Source: Dimorphilus gyrociliatus (taxonomy: Eukaryota; Annelida; Polychaeta; Dinophilidae). From it: a DNA stretch of 64,000 nucleotides. The translations under genes and the position numbers were made by a program. The notes below the pieces were generated by a model. The model ran no database searches. It was not told the origin of the DNA and saw only the letters and a program-made list of their open reading frames with translations. The stretch is from NCBI GenBank assembly GCA_904063045.1, contig CAJFCJ010000013.1:664156-728155 (forward strand), given 5' to 3'. Of the stretch, positions 12,519-24,535 are shown one piece after another; the stretch's first letter is position 1; the number at the start of each line of letters is the position of its first letter.

Positions 12519-13478
12519 CTAATTTATTAGTTTTAATTCTTCGCTGTCTCTCGCCTCGTCCGTACTGATACAAACATCAGTTAAGAACTTGTCAAATTCA
12601 CTGCGAACACCCTCCGGATCGTTGTTCAAGTCAATAACAGTGCAACGAATCTTATTCATTTTATACGCTGAATATGTTAAAGAATACGTAAGTTAAAAAA
12701 ATGTATATTTCATGTATACATATATTTTTATATACTGACGTATGTTCGGTTCGATTGTTCGACCATCAATATTATTACCAAAAATAACGCACTGCTTGTC
12801 AGCTAAGCCTTGCTTGTCGGCGAAATTATTGTACCTGTTAAAAAACAACTTGACAGATAATAAATCGTATTATTTGTCTTAAACAAACCATCCTTCCATC
12901 TCCTTGGCATTTAAATTAGTGTCGGTTCTATACACAAACACTATGCCTGATGTGTCCTTGGCTATTGCCGGCCATCCACCGCTGAATCTGGAAAAGATAA
13001 CATTAATCACAATAAAAACAGATATATATTTTTTTAAAACACTTAAATAAAAACAGCTACGCTACCTAGGATCACCGCTGACATCCCACATTTCTACTTC
13101 GCAACTAACTTTCCGACCACTTTTCAACTTTAGGTCCTTCACCTCAAATTCTACAATACTATTAGAGATAAAATTATACATTTCTATATATAAATTATAT
13201 ATAAAGTATTTAGTGAAGTTAAATATAATATTTAGAGTATTTTTAAGAGCTTTAATTAATATTTTTAATTAATTAGCATTACCGGCACCCTTGAGTCGGT
13301 TTATACGTCTTAGGTTGACCAGTTTCAGCGACAGTTTCTGATAAAAAATTGGCGAGTGTTGATTTTCCTTGCTGTTTGGTAAATTTTAAAATTAAATTTA
13401 TTATGAATATTATTATACCATTTTAATAAAAAAATTAACCTCGCATTCTCCTAATAAGAGTAGCTTTGTCTTGATCAT
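12519..13478 (-). CDS. IFT22: IFT22 (RABL5) Rab-like GTPase of the IFT-B complex
   Basis: Six exons join in phase: 13478-13440, 13371-13283, 13158-13066, 12987-12889, 12834-12740 and 12667-12519. The start is MIKTKLLLLGECEQGKS, a P-loop in the IFT22 form (GPCESGKT in vertebrates), followed by TLANFL and YKPTQGCRI as in TQGVRILEFE. The switch-II equivalent is MWDVSGDPR with SGGWPAI. The end, NDPEGVRSEFDKFL...ARDSEEL, matches the DDPEEIRMEF...SRDREEM tail of the family. IFT22 is a core IFT-B protein that controls IFT particle pools in cilia. DVSGD replaces the canonical DxxGQ glutamine, as IFT22 relatives also do, fitting weak GTPase activity. Confidence 0.9.
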
Positions 13479-14013
13479 CCTGATCGAAGTAGATTATCCT
13501 AAGTTTAATCTCTTAAATAGTTGAATCTACTGGATTTGAAAAAAATATTTTAAAATCATAATTATTTTAGTTTTGTTTCAAAAAACTTGAGTTTTTATAT
13601 TGTATCCTCTATTACATTTATTTTCTTGTATAATTTTGAGTCAGTCAATTGCCCAATTTGTCAAATTTAGTTCAAAAAGCTCAAGCCGAAAAAATGTTCC
13701 CTCTTTCGTCTGGCATGCGGATGTATTGATCTAAAGTTACTTTCGTATATTTCAACTATGTGGAATTTTTTTAAAAATTTCACAGATGTTTTTGAAAAAA
13801 ATTATAATTAATTTAATTCATAAAAATTATCCTTTATAATATGAGATTTCTTGTCTGCTATAGTCTTGTGCGCATGCGCAATTGGCTAATAGACTGTAAT
13901 CGAAGATAGACGTTTTATCTTCCTATTTATTTCCTCTGATTTTAATACTTTTAAAAAGAGGTGTTTAGTGAAATTTCAAACTGGAGCGCCTACCAGAATA
14001 CTTTCGGGACACG

Positions 14014-17000
14014 ATGGATTGGTTTATGGGGTGAGTAGGGTGTTTAGTTGATATCGCCAAATTATACAAGTCTCTTGTTTACATTTCAACGCTCATGTAA
14101 CAGATGAAATTCAGGGCAGAATGAGAGCATGAAATGATAATATACAGTAAATAGTATAGTTTGTTATCATTTTCGTATTTGCTTTTCGAGCTGTTATCAA
14201 GTCCTTAAACAATAATCTATTTTGGAATGGCATCTGATATAAAAAGGGCCGAACTAGCTTCCAGTCAGTTAGAAAGCCTGTTTGTCACATGTGCACATCT
14301 AGGCCAATCGACAAAGCAGCGTTGCTCTTACATATACGCACAAGTGGTGCGCAAGTGCATCGTAGTAGAAATAACAAAGGAAAACTTTCTTCTTTTTGTT
14401 TTATTCAAATGTTCTCTTGGTATAATCGATTACGGTCGAGGATATCTTCGTCGTTTGAGTTAGAAAGGTTAGTAAGTTAAGAACTTTTAGAGAAGCACGT
14501 GTTAGAGTTGAAACTTTTGTATAAGAATATTTTTTTTACCGAGACTTCTAAAATATTATTAAAAACACCTAAAAGTTGTTCGGCTAAGGGTAATGATTAC
14601 GTACCGGAGTAATCATAATGAAATCCTATAATTATCGATTTAACGAGGCCTCGATCGTCGCCTTGAGCACCGACGCGTTATACGTCAGCCACCAATCAGT
14701 CAGATTAGAAATTAGATTGAACATGGCAGATTTGCGAGAGGCTTTACTATTCACAGCGAAAATAGCTGAAGGAGCTGAGCGGTTTGATGATATGTTGACT
14801 TTTATGGAGTCAATTGTAGACTTGGGTAATGATTTAACAGATGAAGAGCGAGGTTTACTTTCCTTGGCCTGTAGTGAGAAAACAATGTCTCCTATACGTT
14901 CGTGGAGAATTATTAAAGCTATACTTTCATTTGAATCTGAAGAGTCGCATGCTACTCTTGCTAACAACTATCTCAATGAACTGGCGGACGAGATTCGCAA
15001 TTTAACATCACAGACTATTTCAATGATCTGTAATAAGTTATTACCCAATGCCACGACAGCTGAGAATAAGGCTTTCTACTATAAGATGGCGGCAGATTAT
15101 AACCGCTATAGGGCGGAGATAGAGAAACCTAATAGCCAAGAGAGAAAGGAAGTGGGGGAAAAATGCTTAGCAGGTTATGCAATGGCTTCGGAAGCCGCTA
15201 AGAACCTACCGGCATACGATCCGGTGCGATTGGGAATAAATTTAAATTTATCGGTTTTGTATTCTGATATTCTTGACGATGAAAAAAGAGCGTGTGAAAT
15301 AGGCAGAGAAGCGCTTCGGAGCTCTTCAGCCGAATTAGAAAACGCCAATGAGGTCCATTACTCTTTGGCTTTACCAATAATGAGTATACTCCGGGAAAAT
15401 CTTGTGAAATGGGAATAGTTTTTTACAATCGAAGATCTGGAATAGCACTATTCACAAGACGTGCCATCTACTGGCCGTAGAGTTCTTTTTTGTTATTATT
15501 TTTTTTGTCCTTGTAGTGTTCTCCCTTAATCTCATAATACAGTATTTGCTATAGGCAGGTGGTAGGCCTATATTTTAGCGTGACTCACTTGAAATAAGAA
15601 GGCTTCGAAGGCCTAAATAGCCAATTGAGCTAAAGCGATCTAAGCAACAAACAGCTGATGGTAGATAGTCGCATTTGGTATTTTGCTTTTCGTTGATTGG
15701 CCATCTAAAAAGCGCGCGGTCATCAGTGATAGTTTGACTATGTGATTCAGTACATCGAATGGATAGGTTATCGTCACCAGCAGCGGTAACGATGGGTGTA
15801 GAATGCCACCCGATTACATTTCAACCCGTTTCAGTTGTTCAAAGCACAACGAAGAAGAAATCGTTCAGACGAACCCCCTCTGTTCTTGCCAAGGTCTTTT
15901 CCACTGCTAGGTAGTATGTTATTATTGCGTATTTTTGTTTTGATACATTTAACGAACATAGCACAAAACAAAAACAAGAGAAAGGGGAAATTATATATTT
16001 GTGTATATCAAGAGAATGAAGGTAATACTTCTTAGAAAGTGACGAAATTCGATTTGTATATTACGAAACATGGCTAAATCATTTTTTATATATATATTTA
16101 ATTAATTGATTTTTTTTAATTAGTATTTTGTATTACGTTTTTTATTTTTATTTTAGGAAAGGTAAAAAGAAAGAAAAGGACGGTCTAAATGAGCGTGAAC
16201 AGCCTCCATATTTGGAAAGTGATTGGGCAACGCAAAAGTTGATTGACGTCAACATGAAGAACTTTGTTTACAGGCCAGAAGGTATCGATGTAAACGAATG
16301 GCTTGCAACACATAGTAAGAATTTTTTCTTTTAAAAAAATTATTAATTTTTTAATTCCAATCATGGATATGTTAGTCCTATTTCAATCTTTTAACTGTGT
16401 CTGTTTACTTTGCGGCTAGAAGACGTAGCAGATGTTCTTAAACTCTTCCACTCTGAGAGATAAAGTTTAGTGAGCAAATAAAAAAAATACAATACGTTAA
16501 AATTTTATGTTTTTCAATACTTGATAAGATAGAAAATAATAATAGATAAGACAACTTAATAAGATAATATATTTCTATTCACAGCCATTCATTTCTTCGA
16601 ACATGTCAATGTTTTCTACGGTCTTGTTGCTGAATATTGTACTCCAACTGATTGCCCATCCATGACTGGCCCGTCGAATATGAATTATCAATGGGTTGAC
16701 GATAAATCAAAGAAGAATAAATGCTCTGCTCCACAATATGTTGAATATGTAATGACTTCTATTCAGAGGACGATAACGGATGAAACGCTCTTCCCAACTA
16801 AATACGGACAACCTTTCCCGCAGACTTTTGATACAATCATTCGCAGACTCTTCCGTTTGTTGTTCCATGTTCTTGCACATATATATGCCGCCCATTTCCA
16901 ACATGTCGCTCAATTTGGCATGCATTCACATCTAAATACCCTCTTCCTCCATTTAATGAGTTTCGACAAGCTTTTTAAGATAGTTGATGAGAAAGAAACA

Positions 17001-17207
17001 GATATATTAACAGAGCTCTACATCAAACTGCAAGGCGACAGGCGCCCATCATCAAATGAGGATAATCAATCCCAATCGCCAAATAACTCTCAGTCATTCC
17101 AAGAAGACACTAAAAACTCTGAAGTTTCAAAAGTGCCGAAATCAACTGCAGACTCTACAGATACAAATACTTTAGCTGTTCAATCGCAAAATATGTGCCA
17201 AAATTAA
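14014..17207 (+). CDS. MOB2: MOB2 kinase activator
   Basis: The coding exons are 14014-14030, 16157-16314 and 16585-17207. The first exon encodes only MDWFMG, matching the MDWLMGK start of vertebrate MOB2. The body has the features of Mob proteins: WLATHTIHFFEHVN, the zinc-site cysteines in EYCTPTDCPSM, the paired histidines in HVLAHIYAAHF, APQYVEYVM, ETLFPTKYG and HLNTLF. MOB2 binds NDR/STK38 kinases and tunes their activation by MOB1. The last about 55 residues are Ser/Asn/Asp-rich and disordered. The 2.1-kb first intron contains a second start exon (15792) and an intronless 14-3-3 gene (14723-15418) on the same strand. Confidence 0.92.
14723..15418 (+). CDS. Divergent intronless 14-3-3 protein nested in MOB2
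   Basis: A single-exon frame encodes about 231 aa. The open frame extends up to 14618, but family similarity starts at MADLREALLFTAKIAEGAERFDDM, so ATG 14723 is preferred. Recognisable 14-3-3 blocks are LTDEERGLLSLA, SWRIIKAI, AFYYKMAADYNRY, AYDPVRLGINLNLSVLY and IMSILRENLVKW. The phosphopeptide pocket is only half present. Arg127-Tyr128 remain in YNRY, but the helix-3 basics are lost: Lys49 aligns with Ser and Arg56 with Ile. The acidic C-terminal tail is absent, with the protein ending right after the final Trp-Glu. The lack of introns in an intron-rich genome suggests a retrocopy. It stays fully open, so it is probably expressed. Confidence 0.85.
   Translation: MADLREALLFTAKIAEGAERFDDMLTFMESIVDLGNDLTDEERGLLSLACSEKTMSPIRSWRIIKAILSFESEESHATLANNYLNELADEIRNLTSQTISMICNKLLPNATTAENKAFYYKMAADYNRYRAEIEKPNSQERKEVGEKCLAGYAMASEAAKNLPAYDPVRLGINLNLSVLYSDILDDEKRACEIGREALRSSSAELENANEVHYSLALPIMSILRENLVKWE
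15792..15910 (+). CDS. MOB2: Alternative first coding exon of MOB2
   Basis: ATG 15792 opens 119 nt and reaches a donor (AG|GTAGTA) in phase 2, the same phase as the MDWFMG exon. Either exon can therefore join the acceptor at 16157 and restore a Gly/Arg plus KGKKKEK. It encodes a longer N-terminus (MGVECHPITFQPVSVVQ...KKKSFRRTPSVLAKVF) rich in basic and Ser/Thr residues. A TSS downstream of the nested 14-3-3 gene would be expected. Alternative MOB2 N-termini are known in flies and vertebrates. The isoform here is inferred from phase and open frame only. Confidence 0.65.
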
Positions 17208-17614
17208 TCCCCAATAGCAGAAGAAATCAGCTTATAAACAAAAGGTTCTTTTTGGAAATTATCGACATTATTCAAATATAGATCTAGTCAAACAAATGTT
17301 CACAACAAGTCTAATAATTATCGTTTTAAAATGTGTGTTTTCAAACAGTTTTACTCCTTTATTTAACCCATTCAAAATTAACTGTACAAATTTATTATAG
17401 AAAAAATATGAGAAACTTGTTTCAATCGAATTGGCGATTGGTAACCGTCATTCGTAAAACACTTAATACGAGTATTTAGGTAATGAAATTACAAAGAAAG
17501 GCATATAAATACAAAATGAATACATAAATTGAAAAATGTTTTAAAGTCTATATAGAATTTCTATATTTAGAGAGAAGTTGAGTTCTTCTAACTAATCTCT
17601 ATCTGTTCTCTTAA

Positions 17615-18066
17615 TTAGGATGAAAAATATCCCTCATCCTCTTCCTCTGGCGCAGGGTTTATGGGATTGCCAAAGCGTTGTAGGATCATATTGATGAAAG
17701 CAGCTGAAATAATGATTAATTATTATATTATAAGACAGATGCAAACTTTCAAAGGAATTTTATTCTAAGTAAAACAGTTTATAGGTTTTTTTTTTAATTA
17801 GTGAAGCTCTTAAATCTAATTCTATTACGGACTTGGTGCAATATGATCAATTAACAAAAAAATGATGGGAACCTGAAGAGAAATGTCCATCAAGTTAAAA
17901 CTACACTATCGTTTAAAGACTATTTAATATGAAATATTACCCAAGCACAAAAAAGGCAATCGTCAATACCAGGAATACCTCCTTTACCCGCTGCAGCCAC
18001 AATGAACATTGATAGGAAGAAGGGAACTTTTTCAATGAAAAATAGCATTATCGTCTTGGGATTCAT
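17615..18066 (-). CDS. Very small single-TM protein, unrecognised
   Basis: Two exons, 18066-17988 and 17703-17615, join in phase 1. The product is about 55 aa: MNPKTIMLFFIEK, one hydrophobic helix (VPFFLSMFIVAAAAFINMIL), then QRFGNPINPAPEEEDEG with an acidic end. It resembles small integral membrane or respiratory-complex accessory proteins in layout, but I cannot name it. An alternative reading uses more of exon 1 (GKGGIPGIDDC) but then cannot join the last exon in phase. Confidence 0.5.
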
Positions 18067-21000
18067 TCTTTAATTCTCCTCTCGTATTAACAATCTGTTG
18101 TTTTTTATTAAAAAAAAAACAAAAAAACAAAACAAAAATGAAGCTTTTAGTAGAGTATTTTTTTTTGTTTTCATACTAAATATAGAATAACAATCAAAAG
18201 TTATATAAAACAATAAAATAGCTAGAAAAATTAGATCATAGTATTCGTTTAATATTTCCCTATGAAATATGCTTTGGAATTATCTTAAATCTGATATTCT
18301 TTACTAAATCAAGCTGAGTATTCTTCACAGTCGAATATCTAAATTTCAAAAGAAAAGAACGAAAAATAACATGGCGACATTTCACTTCCGGTAAATTGAC
18401 TTTTATTTTTTTTTTGCGCTAAAAGTAAGTTGAAAATATGTTTTTTTCTATTGTTAAACTCCGTTATTAGTAAATCTGGTAAAATATAATTTAAAGAGGC
18501 TAATTAAAGGCGCTACAATTTCGCACAAGTAAAATTTACAGATATTTATTTGTGTGTAACTAGTTTCTTTAACAAAATAATCCAGGATCTCAGAATTGTT
18601 TTTGTACTGCAACTGTTTTCTACTATATTTAGATATGTTAAATAGTGCTGAATTGATAAATTCATTGTAAATTTAAGCTTTATTCACAACATTTTTTCCC
18701 GATTCGTTTATTTTTATCTAGTTTTTATTTAAAGTTAAAAAAGTGCATTTTTTCGTAGATAAAGAAAAATTTAAATTAAGAATAAAAAGTGTCATTAGGC
18801 TCAGGGTCACATTTTTATTCATTTATCAGATAATAGAATTGAACTTGAGATAAAGACTCTAATTGAATATTTTAAGTATTCCATTTTTATCCTTTAAAAA
18901 GTGAAAATATGAAGGGAATAATAATATTTAAAAAAAAACATTCCCTACTTAAAAAGGTTTTACCATGGCAACATGGTGTTGTTAATTACTACCAGGTAAA
19001 GAAGTTGCATAGCATTTCGTCCTGTAATAAGAATTATATCTATAAGCGCAACCTTAAGGGTAAATATAGAAGAATATCAGAAACTTAAGCAAATTAATCA
19101 TTTAAATTAGGTTAATTAATAGAAAAACGAACGCTAAAATTGGTTTACAGCATATTTTTCCATTTCATATCAAATTTCCCATTTTCCTTGACGAGTGAAG
19201 GTCTGTTTATAGAAGTTTTCCTATTCTCTTTTTTCTCTCTTTCACTCTTAGACTTCAATTATAAATGTAAATAATTATTTTACTGTTTAATAAAGGCGTC
19301 AGCAATTATTTTACAACTGTGAAAATGACTAAATTATAAATATACATATATATATATATATATATACAGTATATATAGTGTATATATAAATATAATTCGT
19401 TATTAATTAATAACTCAAGTTTCAGGATCATTATTAAGTCTAGAGTTAAAATGAGAAACACTCTATGTATATACAGTATGAGCATTTATTGTATATCGGG
19501 TTCCTCTTTCCTTCCTTTATATAAGGCGGACGTGTGGAGATAATTCCCAGTTTAATTTCTAAGATTAGATTACAAGGGCAGTAAAGTTTGCCAAATTTAT
19601 TAAAGACGGCTCTCCTTCCCGTATCGTAAGTGATACTATAATTATAAGTATTTTATCTATTTTTAAATATCCTACTATCTTTTTTTGACACAGCTATTTG
19701 TACTCTAATAATAAAAATTTAAAAAGCTGACGGAAAGAAATGCAAGATTCTGCTGTGAGATCTTTATTACAGTGAAAATAGATACATAAAATCCTTTAGT
19801 AAATTCCATACAAGATAAATATTTAATTATCATTTTTTCTATTATCTACAAATTTGGTACTTAATTTTTCTTTGAGCTGTCAAAATCATATGGAATTTTT
19901 GCATGTGTAGTATACCTTCGAGGGTAGCGTATTCTATAAAATCATAGATTATAGATAAAAGAATAGACTCTTCTCTCTAGGAAAATGACCTAGTATTTTT
20001 CCATCTTTTTCAATAACTAGACGAGAGCGTGGCAGTATTCCAGCATAGAATTTATTCTGCTTCCCTCTCCAGAGAGATGATAAAATAATTTGACAACTGA
20101 AATATTTCGTTTAGAATTCTTTTCCGATCAAATAGAGGAGCAAAAGAAAGCTGTTTACCCATTGTAAAATGATAGAAAGAGGAAAAAAAAGAGTTTGATT
20201 AGAATAAATCATAAGAAATAGCGAATATAGGATTATTTGATCAAACTTTTATTTTTCTCAAATATGAATCTCCTAATCCGATTAAATACTCTCTAAGACA
20301 ATTCTATGTACAAAGGTAAGAAATTAACAGACTTTCTACCCATAGAGTTTTTGATTAGACTGTGTTTGCCAAACAATGAAAGTAATTAAGATGAATGTAG
20401 CAAACGATTTTTCTATACTTGAGCTACAAACAAGTTGAAATAATCAGTGAGAATAGGACTACTTTTATAACATTTAAAAAGGTTTCTATATTGTATTTAT
20501 ATGGATTTTTAGAATGGGTCGAGTACTTTCTAGAGTTCTTCCTATTTAAAACTGCTTATGTATTATAAGATAAGTACATCAGTTAAATTTTGCGAATGTA
20601 ATAAGACTTAAATATTTTTATTAATTTTATTCTTCCTCTTATCCACTCTTCTCAATATTCCGCCCCTTTCACTCATTCTCTTTACAAAAGATGTAAAAAA
20701 AAATCAAATTAAACGCCTTAATTTAGTTATTCTCTATCCTTTTCTTTCAAAGATTCAACTATTTTTATATTAAACTTGATTAAGCGTGGAGAAGTTTACA
20801 AAACTAATCGAATATGGCCACATAAATTTCTCTCTCTGTCTCTCTATCTATCTGTCTCGCTGTCCGATATAAAGTAGCCATTAAACATTTGTAAACAGAA
20901 CGTTAAAGTTTCGTAGGACTGTTAAAACTAACTGTATTTATCAGAAATCTTATAGGGTTTATGTCAGATCTGTCTCTTGAAATGTGAATTAGTAAACAAA

Positions 21001-22616
21001 TAAGGAAGGAAGTTTTATTCTCAAACAGAGTACATAGATGCGTGCGTGTAAAATCTTTCTCTTTATCAATCATCTGTCTCTCTTATTTCTTTCCTTTTCT
21101 GATTATACAAAAGAAAACCCAAGAATAAACAAATGAAAAGAATATAAGAAGTTGATTGTTGTAACTCATTTTTTTTTATCTTTTAATCACTTTTCTTTGA
21201 ACCATTGTTATATATAATATTCTTTTTTGTCAATATATATATATATATATTTATATAACTAAAGTATATGTATGTAATTTATTCACAAATATTTTCATCT
21301 GACTTCATTTTAGTGTATCTTAGACTCTTTTCAAACAATTCTTAAGCCATTTGAAATAACATAAGTATCCAAACCAACGCCCATAGAACTTAAGAATAAA
21401 TATATGGCCAAGTTGATAGATAAGAATGATTAATATATCTATTAATTATTAATCCATCACTTTTACTTCCTATCATACTGACTATTTACATATCTATGCT
21501 TCTTAACACATATTTTATTAGACTTGGAAAATACTTGCAATACTTTATTTTTCCTTTTCCTTTTCTTCATGTTTTCTAGTTGTTTAACTTAGTTTTCAAA
21601 TATTTTTTAATTAAAATTATAAATTGCTTAGTGACAATAATTATTTTTGGTTTAATATAACATTGCAGTCAGTTTTTCCAGATTATATTCGGTTATCAGT
21701 TTCTCTCGACATTTTTTTTTTGATGTAGTTATACAAGAAAAAACGTTTTCGGAATTGATTTATTTTAGAGTTTTTGTATTAATCGATAATATATGCTATT
21801 TTAGCGAATTTCCTTTTTTAAAAATATTACGCTTTATTAGCGGTTGACAGGTATTTTTTCTACAAAGAGGGCTATACTTTAGTCTAGAGCTACTAGATGG
21901 CGCTTTCTTTTTCCGGACTGTTTTTATATTTCGTTTGGCGCCGCTTTTAATTTTACAACAAGGTAATTTTAATAATACATCATAAAAATATAGCCTAAAT
22001 ATATTAGATAAATACTTATTGAACCATATTTGCTACTTTTAGAGGAAATAATTGGAAAGTCTTTTGCCTGGAGCTCACCACCTCTTCCGGTATCAAGGAG
22101 ATTTTCTGATTGAATTTAATGGCTAGTAACAAAACCTTTGCTAAAAGATTTTAAAAGTGTTATTTAAGGAAGAATGATAAAAAAATCGAGTAGGATTAAA
22201 ATAGAAAGAATTGCGGCCCCTGCGAAAAGTTTGTTTGGATAGATTAGAAATGACCTCTTATCCACTATATATATTATTATTTTGTTTACAATACAATTAC
22301 ATAAGTATTTATTTACTTTTAAAGTATAATTTGCAATATAAAAACAATTAATTTATCTTAAGAGGTGTATTCCCGAAAGAAGTAAAGAGAAGAGAAGGGA
22401 ACAAAGGTCTATAGTTATCACTTTTCCCCCTCCTTCTTTCTCTCTCTCTCTCTCTATCTCTCTCTCTCCACGAAAGATGTTTAATTTTTGCACTCCGCCC
22501 CCGAGATATTTTTACGAAGGAACAAGAAATTCCGGGAGCAGCCGTTTGCAGTCTCTACTGCCTGACCTACTTTTAACTGTGTAGATTATTTTGTACTTCT
22601 CAGTAGCACTGCAAAA
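18067..22616. other. AT-rich intergenic region, about 4.5 kb
   Basis: This is one of the two largest gene-free spans in the window. It holds AT runs near 19345 and 21233, two ATACWGTAT copies (near 19366 and 19470), a CTCF-like site at 21889-21904 and a CT run at 22433-22468. The last 200 bases are GC-richer and are the likely smoothelin promoter. No coding exons are supported. Confidence 0.55.
22433..22468. repeat. (CT)n tract upstream of smoothelin-like gene
   Basis: Pyrimidine-only CT repeat with one interruption, about 150 bp upstream of the start codon. Confidence 0.85.
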
Positions 22617-24535
22617 ATGGCTGATGGTAAGATGGATCTATCAAATCTAAACGAAATTGAAGATGAGGAAAAATTGCATAAAATGGTATTGCACAAAAAA
22701 TATTGTCCTTTTATAAAAAGTTCACGATTCGAACTTAAAGGAAAATTATTAATTATTCTAATAGATTAATGACACAAGCGATTTTGATGAGAGGAAGAAG
22801 ATTAGAGGAAGACTGAAGGAACTTCGAGAGAAGAGATCAGGTTCTATTTTAGTGTAGAGTATATTAAATTTATTAACAAAACTAACTTTTCTTTCCCTTT
22901 ATCGTTAAATTCTTTTGTTACCTCTGACCAAAAAACAAACATACTACGACCAATTGCAAACAACTTTTAGTCGAGTTTGAAAAACGACGCAAAGCTGCTG
23001 AAGAGGCCCGTGAGAACGCTATTAAAGAAAGGCAGAGGTTAGCGAACGAGGAGAAGGAGAGGAAATTAAAGGAATATAAAGAAAAAGCCCAACAACCTAG
23101 GATAGAAAGCAACTATGTTGAAGATTCTATTCGCAAAAGACAAAAGGAGGCAGACGAGCAAAAAGCCAAGAAACTTGCATCCTATTCCTCCCCTTCCACT
23201 ACAGGTTTTTTTTCTAATTATCCTACTCTTCCTTCCGATCTAACAGAGAGAAAATTCTCTATTTAAACTCTCTAGTCTAATGTTAGACGGGAAATTTATT
23301 ATTTATAAAAACTTGTCAGATAAAAAAGTTAGCGAAGAAACAGTCTCAAGGTCATCGAAGAGTGAAACAACAACCGATGGTAAAAAGAGAACAACTACAG
23401 TTACAACAACTACTACTCGTATCAAAGGTTACCTTCTTCCGCAAATAATTAATCGATGAGCTAATTTACTTATATGTTACGTAATTCTTTGTTTGTACAG
23501 GTGAAAATAATACTGTAACGAAGCAAACCAAACAAATAACTCAAGTGGGTGGAGTAGGTGGTACTGGATATAAAATGACAAAAGTCCAATCTCCAGGTTA
23601 GATTCTAACTAAAGAAAGAATAAAATTTATAAAAGAAAATTCTACCATTTTATTTTCATCTTTCCTTTATTAACCTCTGCGTATGTTTGGTGTGATACTG
23701 ACGTAGACGATGTTTTGGAGAAAATTACGAATAAGCTGGAAGAACATTCACTTCCCGGAACGCACGGAAGAGCCACGGTCCGGACAGAGCATTGGAATTG
23801 TCGTAAGGGGACAACCGTAAAGGATGAGAAGACGAAAATGTGGACAGGTGCATGTTCCTCCAGAAGAGAGATATACGATGTCCATGTTATTCTCTTTTTT
23901 TCTCTCTCTCTCTTTCTGTCTTTATTTTATTTTTATTAGTTATATTCTTTTTGTTCTTTTTAAAAATCTTCACCAGGTATCTGTATTAAAATTTCCTTCC
24001 TTTCTTTCCAATCACCCCTACAGCGAAATTAAACGATGGACAGGATGGCGCAGCAGGAGCGGCTGGTGGACCTGTAGTTCAAAGATCAGCCAGTACCATA
24101 AAACAAGTGATGCTTGAATGGTGTAAATCAATGACAAAGGATTATGAACATGTCGATATAAGAAACTTTTCTAATAGTTGGAATGACGGAATGGCTTTTT
24201 GCGCTTTAATCCATCATTTCTATCCAAGAACGTTTGATTTTAAAAGATTGAATCCAAAAGCCAGACGAGCAAATTTTACATTGGCCTTTACAGTTGCCGA
24301 AAAGGAGGCAGACATCGCTCCATTGCTGGATGTAGACGATATGGTCAGAATGAAAAATCCAGACTGGAAATGTGTGTTTACCTACGTTCAAAGTTTTTAT
24401 AGGCGTTTTAGAAATTGGGATGAGGAAAGCGAGAAGAAGAAGAGAGAAGAGGCGGAAAAGAAGAAGGAAGAGAAAAAAAAACAGGAAGAAAAGAAAGTAG
24501 AAGAAACCGATAAGAAAGAAGAGAATGAACAATAG
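22617..24535 (+). CDS. SMTN: Smoothelin-like protein (C-terminal CH domain)
   Basis: Seven exons: 22617-22685, 22765-22840, 22971-23204, then exons at about 23321-23426, 23501-23597, 23704-23847 and 24023-24535. After the first intron (phase 0) every intron is phase 1. The N-terminus has a smoothelin repeat (EEKLHKMINDTSDFDERKK, as in LDKMLDQSTDFEERK), followed by a charged helical region and Thr-rich linkers. The C-terminus is a type-2 calponin homology domain: IKQVMLEWCKSMTKDYEHVD, NFSNSWNDGMAFCALIHHFY, DVDDMVRMKNPDWKCVFTYV. Smoothelins bind actin in contractile muscle. A Lys/Glu repeat tail of about 40 residues after the CH domain is unusual and could add charge-based filament binding. Confidence 0.9.

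Noticed and set aside
14227-14480. Plus-strand frames upstream of the 14-3-3 gene
   Set aside because: No homology and no phase-consistent join to MOB2 or 14-3-3; likely promoter or intron sequence.
14632-14967. Minus-strand 111-codon frame
   Set aside because: Antisense shadow of the 14-3-3 gene, which has clear homology on the plus strand.
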